64,000 nucleotides of DNA from Balanoglossus misakiensis (GCA_040954595.2 CM082576.2:13826001-13890000), one strand, 5' to 3'; counted from the first letter of the stretch, positions 11,077 through 23,588 are shown. Numbers and translations: made by a program. Notes: generated from the letters alone by a model not told the origin.

Positions 11077-11437
11077 GTGAGTGTACCTTGTCTTGCATTT
11101 GTCTTAGTCTCTCTTCTGAAACCCCCCAATAAGTTTTTTTTCCTGGTGTAGTGGTTTTGAATTCGCTGACTGGCTGGGCAGAATGTATCAATAGTGAGAA
11201 ATGGTATGCATTTTGGCCACTTGAAACTAACTCTATGGGATATGCGTGTGTTACATGAGACTAGATCACATGTAGTGCTGCTGTGTTAGTTCATGTCCAG
11301 AGTTTTGTAATTTCAGTGTTGTTTCATCGCATTCACTCGAAGAATATTATGGTTTGTGTATACTTTGTATGTCTTTGATGGTGAAGTAGTTTTATACAAT
11401 GAATGTTCACAACTATCGTCCTGATGAATTCTTGCAG

Positions 11438-11614
11438 GTTGACGAAGTAATAAACGTCCTCCATGGCTCCATCAGGAAATGGGAGGAGTTCGACAGATGC
11501 AAGACTGATCTTGAGATGTGGCTGGAGAGCGCAGAGAGTGCCCTGGAATCTGAATTGAAAAGACCTGGCGATGTGGACACCACTGTTGCCAGGCAACATG
11601 CAGCTGATGTACAG
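11438..11614 (+). CDS. Spectrin-repeat exon, cassette 6 C-type (59 aa)
   Basis: 177 nt, phase 0, acceptor ttgcag|GTTGAC, donor CAG|gtaatt. It includes WEEFDRCKTDLEMWLESAES (helix A) and ends ARQHAADVQ. Confidence 0.88.
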
Positions 11615-12244
11615 GTAATTTGCGATTTGTTGGATATTTTTAAGTTCTTTGGTGCAAGAAGTACACCAACTTTCATTTTCATTTTCATAGCTGTATTGAC
11701 ATATTTATAAAAAATGTCTTTTCACCTCTGCCAAGTTCAAGTGGCAGTTATAAATCTTTGAAAAGTTAATTATAGTGCGAGGCAACTTTGATGTTCTCTT
11801 TAAAAAACAGTGGTGATTTAACAATTTGAAAGTGATTTGCTATTAATAGGATATCATGATACAAAACTTTATAATGTTGTAACCAAGATTTATGAGCACT
11901 ATAATACTGTACAATATTATTGTACAGTAACTATGCATGCAAGATGTAACATCTGGAAAAAAGTGTTTTTAAAAGTTGAATTCCCACGAAAACTGCCAGT
12001 TAACTGCTAACATTTTGGTATTTGCAATTAATGTGTACATGGTAACCCAACCATGACATTGTAGTTGACTTTGATACCATCAAGCATTTGAGATATTCTG
12101 AAATTACCGGTATGTTCCAGCTGTATAGAGCTTAGAGGAAATTAAAAGACCTGGCTCATTTGATTAAATGACAGCAGATGTTCTTAATGCACGAGTGATA
12201 GCAATTCAACACCTGATCAAACAATCGATCTGTATTTCTTGTAG

Positions 12245-12541
12245 GACCTTTCCAACCAGCTACACAGCAAGCAATCGTCGATATCTGAACTTGAGAACAT
12301 GCACAGTGCACTGACCTCATCTGGGGATGCCGACCTTGAGGACATGACAAAGAGGCTGGATGATCTGACTGCCAAGGCGGACGCGCAGGCCGGGAAGAGA
12401 AAGCAAGAATTGGCAGACACGGAGAAGTACAATACGCTCGATAATGACGTCTATCAGGCCTTGCGCAGACTGACAAGAGAGTTGGACGCGCTGGAGAAGG
12501 ACGATGACATGCCCACTGATCAGAAACTGGACAAATTAAAG
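12245..12541 (+). CDS. Spectrin-repeat exon (99 aa) before the 9.7-kb gap
   Basis: 297 nt, phase 0, acceptor ttgtag|GACCTT, donor AAG|gtgaga. It reads from DLSNQLHSKQSSISELENMH to TDQKLDKLK: charged, heptad-like helix without the canonical tryptophan. It can join in frame to the exon at 22243. Confidence 0.85.
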
Positions 12542-13060
12542 GTGAGAAGGAAGGATGAAATGGATGGATATCTGAATGGTGAGATCTGTCAACTGTGTGG
12601 GAAAGGGTGCGATGGAGGGATGGATGGATTTCCTGATCAATTGATGAATTAGGAAAGTGCAAGACAGGAAACAGATACATGTGATGGACAGATTCAGAAA
12701 ATGATTAATCGGGAAAGTGCAAGAACAATGGATGGATGGTTTTGAGGATGTGGGCATGTTGGTTAGGGATTGAAGAATTGAATCCAAGGGCTGACTCAGC
12801 AAATTGCCAGGTGGATGGAGGTGTGTGTTTAATAATAGATGAGTGTGTATAGATGTGGATGGATTGGATGGATGGATGGACGGATGGGTTTAAAGATTAT
12901 CCAAACAAGTACATGTACATGTACGTGTAGGTGCAAGGTTTTATCAAATTGGATACGTTTGATTCATGGATTAGATGGAGACAGACAGACAGATAGTTCA
13001 GTAGGTTGGAAGATGGATTAACAAACCCATAGAGGGATATGGAGATATGGATCGATGCAG
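12542..13060. repeat. Degenerate GATG-rich minisatellite
   Basis: After the donor at 12542, scattered GGATGGATGG words recur (for example 12616-12628, 12728-12740, 12856-12885), mixed with TTAATCGGGAAAGTGCAAGA-like longer repeats at 12645 and 12702. Low-complexity intronic sequence. Confidence 0.7.
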
Positions 13061-16000
13061 TAGCTTAGTTATTTTCATATCACTCCTACAAACAAAAGAT
13101 GGCAAGTGATGATACAGGAATCACAAGCCCACCTCTAAGCACATGTCGCTGTGTGTGTTGTTTTGTGTACAAGATTGTCCCATGCGGACGGCTGTTTGTG
13201 ATCAGTTTTAGTCGGCACGGTGTGGCTCTCTAAATGCACTCAGAAGAATAAAAGGAACCCAAACATATCCTGGCAGACATGACGTTTTGGACATGGACCA
13301 AGTTAAATTTAGATGCCAACCTACAAAGTCAATATATTTAGTGCATTGTAGAAGTTCTGATTGCATATGCTCCAATGATGGTGTGTTTCGTAATGGTGAT
13401 GTTTGTGCAGACCGAGTCAATACGTTCCCGTTTGTAAGTTATACACAGTGGTTATTGTTTTGCATTGTGTGCTCAAGAAAGAAACTGTTCCAAAGTTCTG
13501 CCCATCTTGAAGTCAAGTATGGCGACCCCAGTCAATGATGATGCATTGAATACACTTTTCCCTTGACCAGATCTTTTGGTCCGCTCTGTAAGATAATCTG
13601 CTGACTTAAAATTGGTTTATAGTAACAGGTGAAGAATTTCCATTGTAATCCGGGACTCGGTCCGTCCGAATTCGATGCCACCTACTCCCATCTGTTTGTT
13701 GTTCCCCCCAAAGAACTCCGCTAAGCCACAGAGAGGCCCTGTGATCGTTTTCAAAGAGGTGTCCCGAAATCGAGAAGCCAGCTTTTCTTACTGTGTGCAT
13801 TAAAGCAGGTGACTTCAAGTGGCATGGGTTCGCATATGAAAGCCCCCCGCACACTGCAACTTGATATTAAAATCAACACTGGTATGTTCCTTCTCGGCTC
13901 TAAGTGTAAGATGTTTAAGCTGTAATGCCTTTTATTTAAGACTGCGTCACCTGGACTGCTGTTAACAGGGGGGAATCCGAAAGATATGCGTAGTCTGATA
14001 ATTTGGTGAATGTCATCTGGTAACATGATAAAGACGGTATCTAGGGTGTAAAGTCAAGTTTCATTGTCAAGCACTTCTCAGGAGTGATTTCATAGTCCCA
14101 GTTGTGCAAATAATCCTCTAACTCAATTATTTAGTTTAATAGTCAATAATCGATCAACCAAACATTACAAAATACCCCAGATTGAAATTGATCCAGCATT
14201 TTCAATAATTTTCCAAATGAGACTTTGAGAATGTGTAGTTTTTCTGTGGAAATAGTTTTTATATTTTTTAGGTCGGGCCTTCTGTTCGTTGGCATGTTGC
14301 CAATTTTAGAAAGATTTTTTTGGTGAGGCGAGTGAGATAATGAGATTTTTTGATCTACACATGCAATCTAATAGCACTGTACCTTACCTAAGAATTTGTC
14401 CAAAAAGGGGTCAGTTTTCCTTGATGAACACAAGTACGTGGATGGAATTAGTTGTCAACACACGACCCTAGCATAGTCTGCAGTTAAATTTAATTCATTT
14501 TCTTTGAATAACTTTATGAAGTAGATTGCCTTTTGGAGTTGATACTCGTAATGATATTGATCCATCTCTGACGTGACTACCAGCACATGACGTGCGTGAT
14601 TGTTGTGGGGTAGCTCAATCAAGGAGGCACAAGATTTGATGCACGTATGACATACCTGTGTTGTCATAATTACTGTGTCCCATTAATGTCTGTACGTGTC
14701 GATTTAGTTGTACTTGACACTTGAACTACAGAAGGGTTTTGGTTGTTTTTCACTCATGGTGTCCAGATGTCAAATCGCCAAAATAATAATAAACAAGCAA
14801 ACTAAAACATGATATCATAAAATTATATGGTGAATAAAATTTCATTTGATAACAAATTGAAATCTTATGTTATCCTCATGACTCTTTATAGCCTAACCAA
14901 ATTTAATGCCAATAGACATTGCTTCTCGTATGTGTAGTGACTGCATGTGTAGGACTATTTCGTCATCCGTACATTGCAGTCCTTTCGTGACTTGATTTAA
15001 TGACCTTAGAAATACTTAATTTATTGTAGGGTATATCAACAAGTCAATATCATAAAAACCGAGTTGCGACATCAAATTGTAATCTGCGCCATTTCTCAAT
15101 TTCTCATTCAGTGCCACGGTTGTCCTAATTCCCATGTTTTATATGTACGATTAATTCTATTTAGCTGATGGTGACTATTTGTGCAGACAGACAACACTGG
15201 TAATAGTAGAATGAAACCTGAGGTCCTCTCTTTTGTTCTCTGATACCGTCTCATCCCAGCATACATCATTTGCCAGTATTGATTCAATTCTACATTCGGT
15301 GCACCATTATAGGCCCCTACCTGGCACCGACAATTATCTGTCAAGGTTCGCAATACAGTTTTACATCAGTGTCTCAAAATAGCTGGGAAAAATTCAATTA
15401 TACTGCCAGAAGTAAGCTTTCGTGAGGGTAAAAGTTTCCAAGTGCCACACAATTTTAATCCTAATATTGGTTTTATTCATCCTTTTTAAGGAGTTTTATA
15501 ACAATCGCGAGGTATTTCGCTTTCTTCGCGTACGTGAGAACTTCAAAAGGAACGAGTTATAAGGAAGGCTAGTGTTCGTCCACTTGTTTATATTGTGTGT
15601 CGGGGGGAACAATTTTCAGCTCTGTCATTCTCTTGGCTGTTTTCCAAAAAATGTCCCCCTTGCGTGACTCCAACAAGATAAAGGTGGAAAGCTAAGAAAT
15701 GGCTACTGTCCGCCGGATGAATAAGACATCTGTGTGGCCTGTGTCGGCTGCAATCTCTATTGATGGACGTGAAGAAAATACGGTGCGGAAAACAAGTTGT
15801 AAACATCGTGCGTGAAACACATTTTTGGAGGGAAACGTGATAAAGGTCAAATGGGATGCACTATCAGTCAATCAATGTTGTATTTTGTTGGAATCATATT
15901 TAAGTCGACTTCATAAAAGAACGTCTTAAAGTGAAGCTCATATTCGCATTATGTATTAATTATTTTATTTTTTATAAAACACCTACAAATAGTTCTAGAA

Positions 16001-17027
16001 CAAAACTATATTGACTGCCCTCTAGTGACACCCAAGGCTGGTGTATCGTTTGGTTTCTATTGATGTTTCGGTGATTTGTTTGTGTGTTTGTTGTTTTAAT
16101 TTACTGCCTCACATAATTCCTAGCAGACAAAGAATATTATTAAGTTTCAGAGGATGTGAAAATCATTCCACACCTCTGTGCGAATTGGAAAATCTGTTCC
16201 CGTAAAATAGGAAGTCGTCTAACGGTACTTTGTTAAAAGCAAAATGATTCACAGCTTGTACAAAAGAGCCGCCTTGAAAAACTATTGAGGATCCTAAATA
16301 CTTGTGCTGATCAGGGACTGCCCCTAGATACAGTCTCATACCGTAACAGCACTTGAAGATCCCTGCGTTACCGTCTTGTCGTTGCGCAGTTTTGCAGAGG
16401 TTCAGAATCCCCTTTCCGGATTAAGAAATGCTCTCTGAAGTATTGCGTGCGTGGTAGGGTATTGGCAGTATGCGGTTATGTCATGTCTCTTGACTACCCC
16501 TGTGTGGTTTACGCGGGTTTTACTGGGAGGTTTTTGCAGTGAGCAGGCCATTGTTAATGTTTACTGGAGCAATTTAAAGTATCCAGTTGTCGATCGACCG
16601 GATTGTGTGCGATTCAGTCTGCGGTGTGTGATCCGGTCCCTGTGGAAAACATTTATCAAATCGTTTTTTTTAAGCGAATGTTTGCGCGGATTTCGAAAGG
16701 GAAAAAAAAGACAGCCCCTTTAAAGGGTTTTGTCATGTAAATTCGCAGAGTATCGAGAAGAGTACAGAACAGTCGGGTCACTGTATGAAAGGGTTAACGC
16801 ACCTCGCTGAATGCAATCCGCACGAGATTTTTATTGATCTCTGTGACATTCGAGAAACAATGGCCGTCTTCAGAATTGTTATTCAAATTGCAGCCTCTTG
16901 CCTCTCGCAATTGTCACCGCTGAAAGACGTCTTTACGTTATGTAGTAAATGATCCGGCGTTGTCTTGACCGGCGAATAATTTCACGCCATTGCAAGTTTT
17001 TGCAACGACCTACCGGCTCCAGTTGTC
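13061..17027. other. Intronic/intergenic stretch without a supportable gene
   Basis: The short frames present have no splice signals, codon pattern or recognisable motifs. From about 15500 the sequence is richer in CG dinucleotides (15500-15800, 16350-17040) than the surrounding intron, which fits the approach to a promoter for the candidate first exon at 17045. I see no TATA box. Confidence 0.5.
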
Positions 17028-17047
17028 ATGGTTTTGTTTGAGTGATG
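17028..17047 (+). promoter_or_regulatory. Short uORF overlapping the start codon (TGATG)
   Basis: ATG at 17028 gives five codons and stops at TGA 17043-17045, whose last base is the A of the main ATG. Such an overlap is typical of termination-reinitiation or leaky scanning. It matters only if transcription starts upstream of 17028. Confidence 0.4.
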
Positions 17048-17125
17048 GGGGCGGAGAGTTCCAAGGAGAGCTCGTCTCACAAACATCACCACAAATCCAG
17101 AAAATTCCATTTCAAGCGCAAGAAA
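17045..17125 (+). CDS. Candidate alternative first exon, N-myristoylation-like start
   Basis: An ATG at 17045 opens 27 codons ending at a strong donor, AAA|gtaagt. The peptide starts MGAESSKESSSHKHHHK and ends in a basic stretch (RKFHFKRKK). Gly2 with Ser at position 6 fits the N-myristoyltransferase consensus, and the following His/Lys/Arg cluster is the usual second membrane signal. It ends in phase 0, so it could splice to 22243 and give a shorter, membrane-anchored N-terminus for the downstream rod. A 5-codon upstream frame (17028-17045) overlaps its ATG by one base. That it is a transcribed first exon is inference. Confidence 0.55.
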
Positions 17126-19980
17126 GTAAGTTTCCTTAAACGTTAAACATAAGTATTAAGTCTATCGGTCTCTTGTTTACCGAGACAAGATTTCTATGGG
17201 GGTAATGTTTGTGATCACATGGTATTATGAGAGATTTCATTGTCATGGTCGCCTGCCCTGGGAAAGAAGCTATCCTGTTTTGTGAAAACGTCGAAAGTTT
17301 GGACACCAGCTGCGATCCGGTGCTGCTACGATCGTCGGACAATTGAACACAACGGAATTGACCCACACCATTGTACCTGGTCTCACTCCAACCCTACCAA
17401 GGTTGTGTCATTGTAAAAGCACTGTTGAAACGTCCGAGTCTCTTCGGTGTAGTTACGGGTCCGACCACCGTATCCATGAAAATCGGACCACAGAATAATA
17501 AAGATTTTTATGGCGCGATTGCGTTGGGACCGAGTAAACAGCTATTCCCTCTTAAGGTGTTGTGTTTTCTAACGATCATTTGTCACACCTAATGGCGATA
17601 ATTGGCAGTAAAACAAATTGCTATTGTCCAAAGGTTTTCAGTCAAGGCTTTTGGTGGAACCCGTTCCTAATAAAAACTGATCAGCCACAACCTTACAAGG
17701 ATGTGGCCAAGCCCTGTATAGGGACATCAATCAATGCCACAGTGCAGAACATAACTGTTGCGGCCATTTCACACGTTATTACTTATAACTGTGAATTCTC
17801 AATAAAAGAGCTCCCAAGGATGGAGAGGTCATTCTCAATGTCAATATCACAACATTGCACGGTAGCTGCCCCTGTACGGCATACTTAGTGATCGCAGTCA
17901 TTGACTTCTGTTATAGCTATGTCATTCCAAAATGAGAATATTAACTAAAGTTAATACGAAAAAAATATGTCCATCATATAATTATGTGTTTGTTTTGATT
18001 TTCAATGTTCCAACATCTCCTAGCATGCATACCAGCTTGTTTAGGCATAAGCAAGAAAAAAAACACAAGAATTAGTGCTTTTCACCGGATTTGTATAGAA
18101 TGTCTAACACCAAACACGTTCAATAATGCTGGGATCTAAAAAATGGCTTTTTACTGCTTAAGGCTGGGTGTTCAGCAAAACTACTTGTTGATTGAGTATG
18201 TTTTCAACTGCAGTGAAGATAAACCATGTACACAGGCAGAAAAAATAATGCAATTTTTTCAGTTCAGGATTTTTTGAAAATATCACAGTACTCAATCATC
18301 ACAAGTAACTAGTGACACATACAATTGTGTTGCATTGTATTGTTTTGCAATGCAGTGTATTGTATTGTATTGTATTGTATTGTATTGCGTTGCACTGTAT
18401 TGTATTACACTGTACATGTATTTCATTGTATTGTACCTTCCTTTCGGAAACTTAAGAAAAACAACCACAGGGGGTAGTTCACAGATTTTAACAATTTGAA
18501 AATAATTTGGTTGTGTGAAGTGTTGAACTTGAAGTCTGTTGACATCACAGTTTTGTATGAAAGCAATCTTCTCAGTAGAATAACCCTTTTCTCTATATTT
18601 TCGACTTTGTTGCACTTGAGTGCAATTTAAAACTCTTATTTCCAAAAATGCAGTGTTTTGAACAAGGGGGTATCTTTAATCAACAAAACTTCATTGCAGA
18701 GTTTTAGAATAAACAAGAAATGGTTATAGGGCATGTCGCATAAAGTATTCTTTTTTTCCACATCTGAATGAAATATTTTTAGGCAATAAAGTACCGGTAT
18801 AGTAAAACTTGAAATCATGAAAATAATACATGTAGAGTTTGCTACATAGCTGGTTTTACAGTACTTTACAATGAACATAACCACACTTATCTTAGAATGG
18901 TTGTAGGTGCATCAGCTATCTGCAAACCAACTGTATTGCATAAGATATTCGTTATCGGTTATGACATAGATACTAGGGGGAAAAGGCCTTTTCTGTGGCC
19001 AGGGTCTGGTTGTGAGGACTATGACAGTACACCTGGTTTCACTGTAAAACTCCTCATGCAGATCGCAATACACAAATCTCTCCATACCCTGATATGCTCC
19101 ATTACTTTTCACACATCGGTTCTGCTGATTCAGCGACCTCACGAGGTTTCTACTTTCTACTCTGGCAGTGTTAGACATCGTGAGATTTCTGAGGTTTTGT
19201 CTTCCAGCAATAACAAAGGCGGATCAGTTTTCAGTCTCCGAAGAGAAAAAGAATTCACATCTAGCAATGGATTGGCTGTGTTTACGAGAAATGGATACCA
19301 ACAAGCATTTGATAGTGTGGAAAAAATTCACCCGCAACCCCCACCGTTGTTGTTTGTGTTTTTACAGCCCATGTTATTTGCCGCCAATTTCATGCATGGA
19401 GTTTGGTCCCTTTAAAGCCTCTGGGTATTGTTGTCATACTCTAAGTTAGAGAGTCCAGCCCACCCTCGATACGGTGCCTTTGAGGGCAACCATTCAACCA
19501 ATCAGTGCTCGGGCCTGACCGCCGTACATAAGGTGGCCCAATTGTCGTCCTTCCAAATACCCTAATCTATTGTTTGCGCACCACTTTCTTCTGTGTCACT
19601 GTGTTTGCCAATGAGGCATTTCTCTTTTGTTGCTCTACAAGGTTACAGCCAGTTTCACGCTCATTATTCAAATGGGTTGTTGGTAAACACCGGTGTTATT
19701 TATTAACCCGGGGCATTTATTGATCTGCTGGGAGAGAAATATACGAGCTGCACCCTGGGACTCTGGTTGCTATCATGCTATCAAAGTAGGCAAGGTGTTT
19801 TGGTTGTGCGGTTCAACAGGTCTGGCTCGCATACCTGTATGCTAGAGGAACTGTAGTACAATAGCCTTTGTCATGTAGTCCAGGGGGGGAATGGTCACGA
19901 TTTTGAGTGACACGCACTGGGTAACAGATATATTGCCTACTTTAATACCCTTTGTCAACTTGTTCATAACCAGTCAGTGG
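17126..19980. other. Intron between two candidate first exons
   Basis: Apart from the TTGTA repeat I see no supportable feature. A 172-codon frame at 18897-19415 lacks splice signals, periodic composition or a recognisable domain and is not called. Confidence 0.5.
18328..18437. repeat. TTGTA pentanucleotide repeat
   Basis: Consecutive TTGTA units with degenerate flanks (TTGCA, TTACAC). Intronic low-complexity sequence. Confidence 0.85.
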
Positions 19981-19981
19981 C

Positions 19982-20117
19982 TATTTAAATAAAGATGCGT
20001 ACGTACGGACACGGCCTGCACTGAAGGTGGCGCAAACATTGGAACGTTGGCCATGTAGGCTGTGACTAGGATTTTTAAAAATCGAATCGACGATTGTGTG
20101 TGGAGAACCCCGCGACC
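19982..20117 (+). promoter_or_regulatory. Possible promoter/5' UTR for the 20118 first exon
   Basis: A TATA-like TATTTAAATA at 19982-19991 lies about 125 bp before the ATG at 20118. In-frame stops occur just upstream (within GACTAG and TTTTTAA), so the exon cannot simply be an internal exon reading in from the left. Position and composition fit a promoter, but no initiator is identified. Confidence 0.35.
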
Positions 20118-20537
20118 ATGGCTTCACTGGACGTCCCGGAGGAAGTGGCCAGCATTCTGAGGTGCATGGACTACAGCAACTACGAGCTGAAGTGGAAAGT
20201 GTACACCTCGAGAAACAGCGAGATCAAGCAGCTGGTGCTGACCTGGCAGCGGCTGACGGACTCCTCCGGCCGGTCGTCCACGCCGGAGTTCGAGGAGTCG
20301 GCCGTCCAGACCGCCGGGGCCAAGAAGAAGTCGCCGTCCAAGAGGCGCAGGGACAGCAAGCGGCTGCAGAACTGGCTCCTGGAGAAACAGAAACTGGAGA
20401 GCCACGAAGAGATCTCGAGCCACGAGGACGAACCCGACGATGAACCAGAGGACGAACAGGAGGACGAACGGGCAAGTCCGCTGCATCCCGACAGCACGCT
20501 CCACGAATCGGGATTTCATGATTCTAGCGAGGTTGAA
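20118..20537 (+). CDS. Candidate alternative first exon with NLS-like patch (140 aa)
   Basis: ATG in a strong context (GCGACCATGG) opens 140 codons ending at the donor GAA|gtgagt in phase 0, compatible with the exon at 22243. The GC-rich coding pattern contrasts with the flanking intron. Residues about 15-50 (CMDYSNYELKWKVYTSRNSE) look helical; about 68-82 hold a basic patch (KKKSPSKRRRDSKR) resembling a nuclear localisation signal; about 95-120 are strongly acidic (EDEPDDEPEDEQEDE). I do not recognise the domain. It would give an isoform that starts after the cassette region. Confidence 0.7.
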
Positions 20538-22242
20538 GTGAGTTATACCTCTGAGTTTTCGTTTAGAAATGACACGAAAATTTTCCTTTTAAAAATCAAG
20601 TCATAATATCCGTCTAGGAGCTCAAAGGTCAGTGAATATCGACTATCATTCACAGGTATTACCAATTTTTCTTTGGGACCAAATACAGTGAGATCGGAGT
20701 GTATGTAGGTATTGGTGTCACCACGTGAAATCATTTCCATGGTAACACTGTAAACTATGAGATATCGAGCTATCATATATCATACTGGGCCTCCATTATG
20801 TCCAGCCTTCCGTGATAGCCTGAGGTTTAAAGATCAGGACACTTTTTGGCATCCTGCCAGTCAACAAAAATATCTACTCTTGTCCACAGCGAAGGCAAAT
20901 AACGCAAGCCCCGAAAGAATTCGACTTTATTGGTTTTTCTCTGATATGGAGGAACGCTCTTTAGTTTACATCATTCTGATCAAGTTAGATTACTCGGGGT
21001 GTTTTGTTTTGTTTAATGAGCTTTGCGACGCCTAGATAACGGTGAACAAGCAGCAGAGGAGCGTGAAAGAATCGGCCAAGGAAACTCCTTTTCACAGCGT
21101 TCAATGTTGAGTGTGATTAGTTGAAAGGGATCTAGCGCTTGTGAAAAGACTGTTTTTCCAACCGGTCTTTGTTGGTTTAATCTTGAGCAGTGTTTCTTCT
21201 CTCCCCCGGCAGTTCTTATGTAAATATTTCAATTTGAACGGTGTCCTGTCCTATTCTTGACCAAGTACGATCTGTGGGGGTTCACGCGCCCGTATCTAAC
21301 AACTCAGTCCACCCCAATGAGCATTGTATTGACAGCAGAAGTGACTGAGACGTCGCCACAGTGATTTATGTGGTCAGTGCTGTTTCCAGCGATTGTAGTT
21401 TGCAAACCCACTAAACTGCTTTTACAACAAATTGCAAATGATATCCCGTAGTACTCGTTCAGAACCAGAAAAACTAAGAGAGGTGTTTGTTGTATTTTGG
21501 AGGCGTGTCCCTGCCGTATATCATAAAAAGCCGTGACCATTTCTGGTATGCTGATCACATCACAAAGTTAAAGAAAAAAGTTTCCGATTCATTGTGGATG
21601 CTTTTAATGCTAATGACCGTGAAAAAATCAATATGTTGGCAAGAAAGTGACATTCGGGAATAAAAAGAAAGTAGGTGTTTGGTGGTCAGAGGGCCGTTGT
21701 AATTTTTATTGCAATTTTGGTTTTAATGTCAGTGTGAGAGAATGGATGAATAATCTTGATGGCATTGCCAACATTAGCATTGTTACATGCTGTATGTATC
21801 AGTAAGTGTAATGGATATGTATGTCAAGTTCAAATACATATGGCAAAAACAGTATCATCAAAGAAGAATTTTTAAGTTTTCATGATCAGTCAATTTAGAA
21901 AATATTCTTCAAGACTGAAATATACAAATATGTATGAAAACGATGCAAATTTTGGATTTTTTGTACTGACGCAAACAAATTGATTAAAATCTGTAGTTGA
22001 GTGCAGTCAGGTCACTGAGGCTGCAGTCATGAGTTAAAGGTAATTGCGGCTGTTGTAAATTCCTATATTGCTAGCACCGACAGTAAGTCCAGTGTTTAGG
22101 TCAACAGAGGTTGGGCTGCAGAACCTAACAACACTTACTGTAGTAGTGTTTACAGCAAACTTTGATTTGTGGCGCTTTCGGCTGTTGACAGAGCATTTAC
22201 TGGAGTGTCTTCTGTGTTTTTTATTTTTCTTTCATTGAACAG
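20538..22242. other. Intron after the 20118 exon
   Basis: 1.7 kb of AT-rich sequence from gtgagt to the acceptor gaacag. Nothing else supportable is seen. Confidence 0.6.
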
Positions 22243-22361
22243 CGGCTGTCTGGAGATCTTAGCAGCAGAAAAGAGAGTTTGGATAGCTTGCATTCGGCCG
22301 GCGATAATGTGTGCACGTTCTGTAGCAGTCCGGACGAAGCCATCATCGAAGAACATCTCAG
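22243..22361 (+). CDS. Rod exon, first half of a split repeat unit
   Basis: 119 nt, starts in phase 0 (acceptor gaacag|CGGCTG) and ends after two bases of a codon (CTCAG|gtaaga). It reads RLSGDLSSRKESLDSLHSAG, then DNVCTFCSSPDEAII, with a CxxC pair unusual for this gene. With the next exon (208 nt) it sums to 327 nt, the standard repeat-exon length. Confidence 0.85.
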
Positions 22362-23588
22362 GTAAGAAAGGAAGGAGATATTTCTCACTCTTGTTTGTTC
22401 CGGGTTTGCTGTGATTTATTTGTCTGAGTGTCAGTCACCTTCATGGAAACTCAGTGAAGTGTGAAAAGTTGTAATTTGATAATGCTATAAATATGGGCAC
22501 ATTGTTACATACTGTGATGTAATTCATGTTGTGACATACTGTAATTCGCATCCAAACCACCGACTATCTCTGAGAGAAAGAGGAATCGTAAAGGTTTATA
22601 AAAGATTAAAAAATATAAAACAATATGTTTTGTCATTGGATCAAAAAGGGAATAAATGAATGGTGACGATGCTAAAGTTTCAGTTGCAGATATTAAACAG
22701 AAATTGTAATGGTTCAACTCACAGTAAACACCTGTTGCATAATCTTGTAAAGTGTTTGCACTTGACACATTTGTTTTGTTCACACTAGCAAAATCTGATT
22801 AGGACCTTGTCCGGTTTACAGTTATCCTCCCTGGGAATAGATTTGATCCACATGATATTCACAATTGAAATCAGTGCTGGAATCAGGGCCAACATACATG
22901 TACATGTAATTAGCAGTATGTTTTCTATGCTGAAAATCAACAGTGAGGGCTATAACTGGGACCGGGGCTGGCATAATGTGTTCACACTACAATTTAAGCC
23001 ATTCTGTATCTGAATTAAACTTGTTCAGTCTTTAGTCTGACACAACATGGCTACAATTTGTCATTTTAGCAGAATTAAAACCTTGAAGTTGACCAATTGT
23101 CTGATGTGAACCCCTACTGGGTACTACATGTACCTGTATTGTGTGCTTTGTTTTGCGACTGTATTTATAGACACAATACTTCACCAGCAAATTTGTCTTT
23201 CAAGCTGGTCATTAACCACACTTCAAAGTGATTTGTCCAAGTGTTGGGCCTCAGAAGATAGCATCAGAGATAAATTGGCGTCAAAGACAAATATGTTTTA
23301 TTTGTTTCTGTACAAAGTGCAGTTGTCAGCATCAAGTCCATTATCATGACCCTCCCCCAAAATTAAATAGTTCAGAGCTGATATGATATATGTAGTCTAA
23401 AAATGAATGTAATATTTCAAGATTAATTTCATAGTTTTGTGCTGTCTTGCTAGTTAATACAAATTGATTGTCTTCCTAGCTTTCATCTAAACCCTTCAAC
23501 ATATTGGCTGTTAGTATAAAGTGTCACGTCCAGTTTACCCACTGTCAGCCGTAGCGAAACTTCATGGCTTTGTGTGTTTTGATTGCAG

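Larger units (their letters stand above)
144..12244. other. Introns of the cassette region
   Basis: Introns longer than 300 nt not described separately (144-488, 1227-1571, 1737-2154, 2482-2821, 2978-3433, 4475-4793, 4959-5303, 5631-6022, 7718-8131, 11077-11437) and the longer ones at 9615-10345 and 11615-12244 are AT-rich with short unsupported frames. I see nothing else in them. All are bounded by GT and AG. Confidence 0.7.

Noticed and set aside
18897-19415. 172-codon plus-strand frame
   Set aside because: No splice signals of fitting phase, no codon or GC contrast with the surrounding intron and no recognisable domain; probably chance.
20094-20117. Earlier start of the 20118 exon at 20094
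   Set aside because: The codon there is TTG, not ATG. The first ATG in frame, with a strong Kozak context, is 20118.
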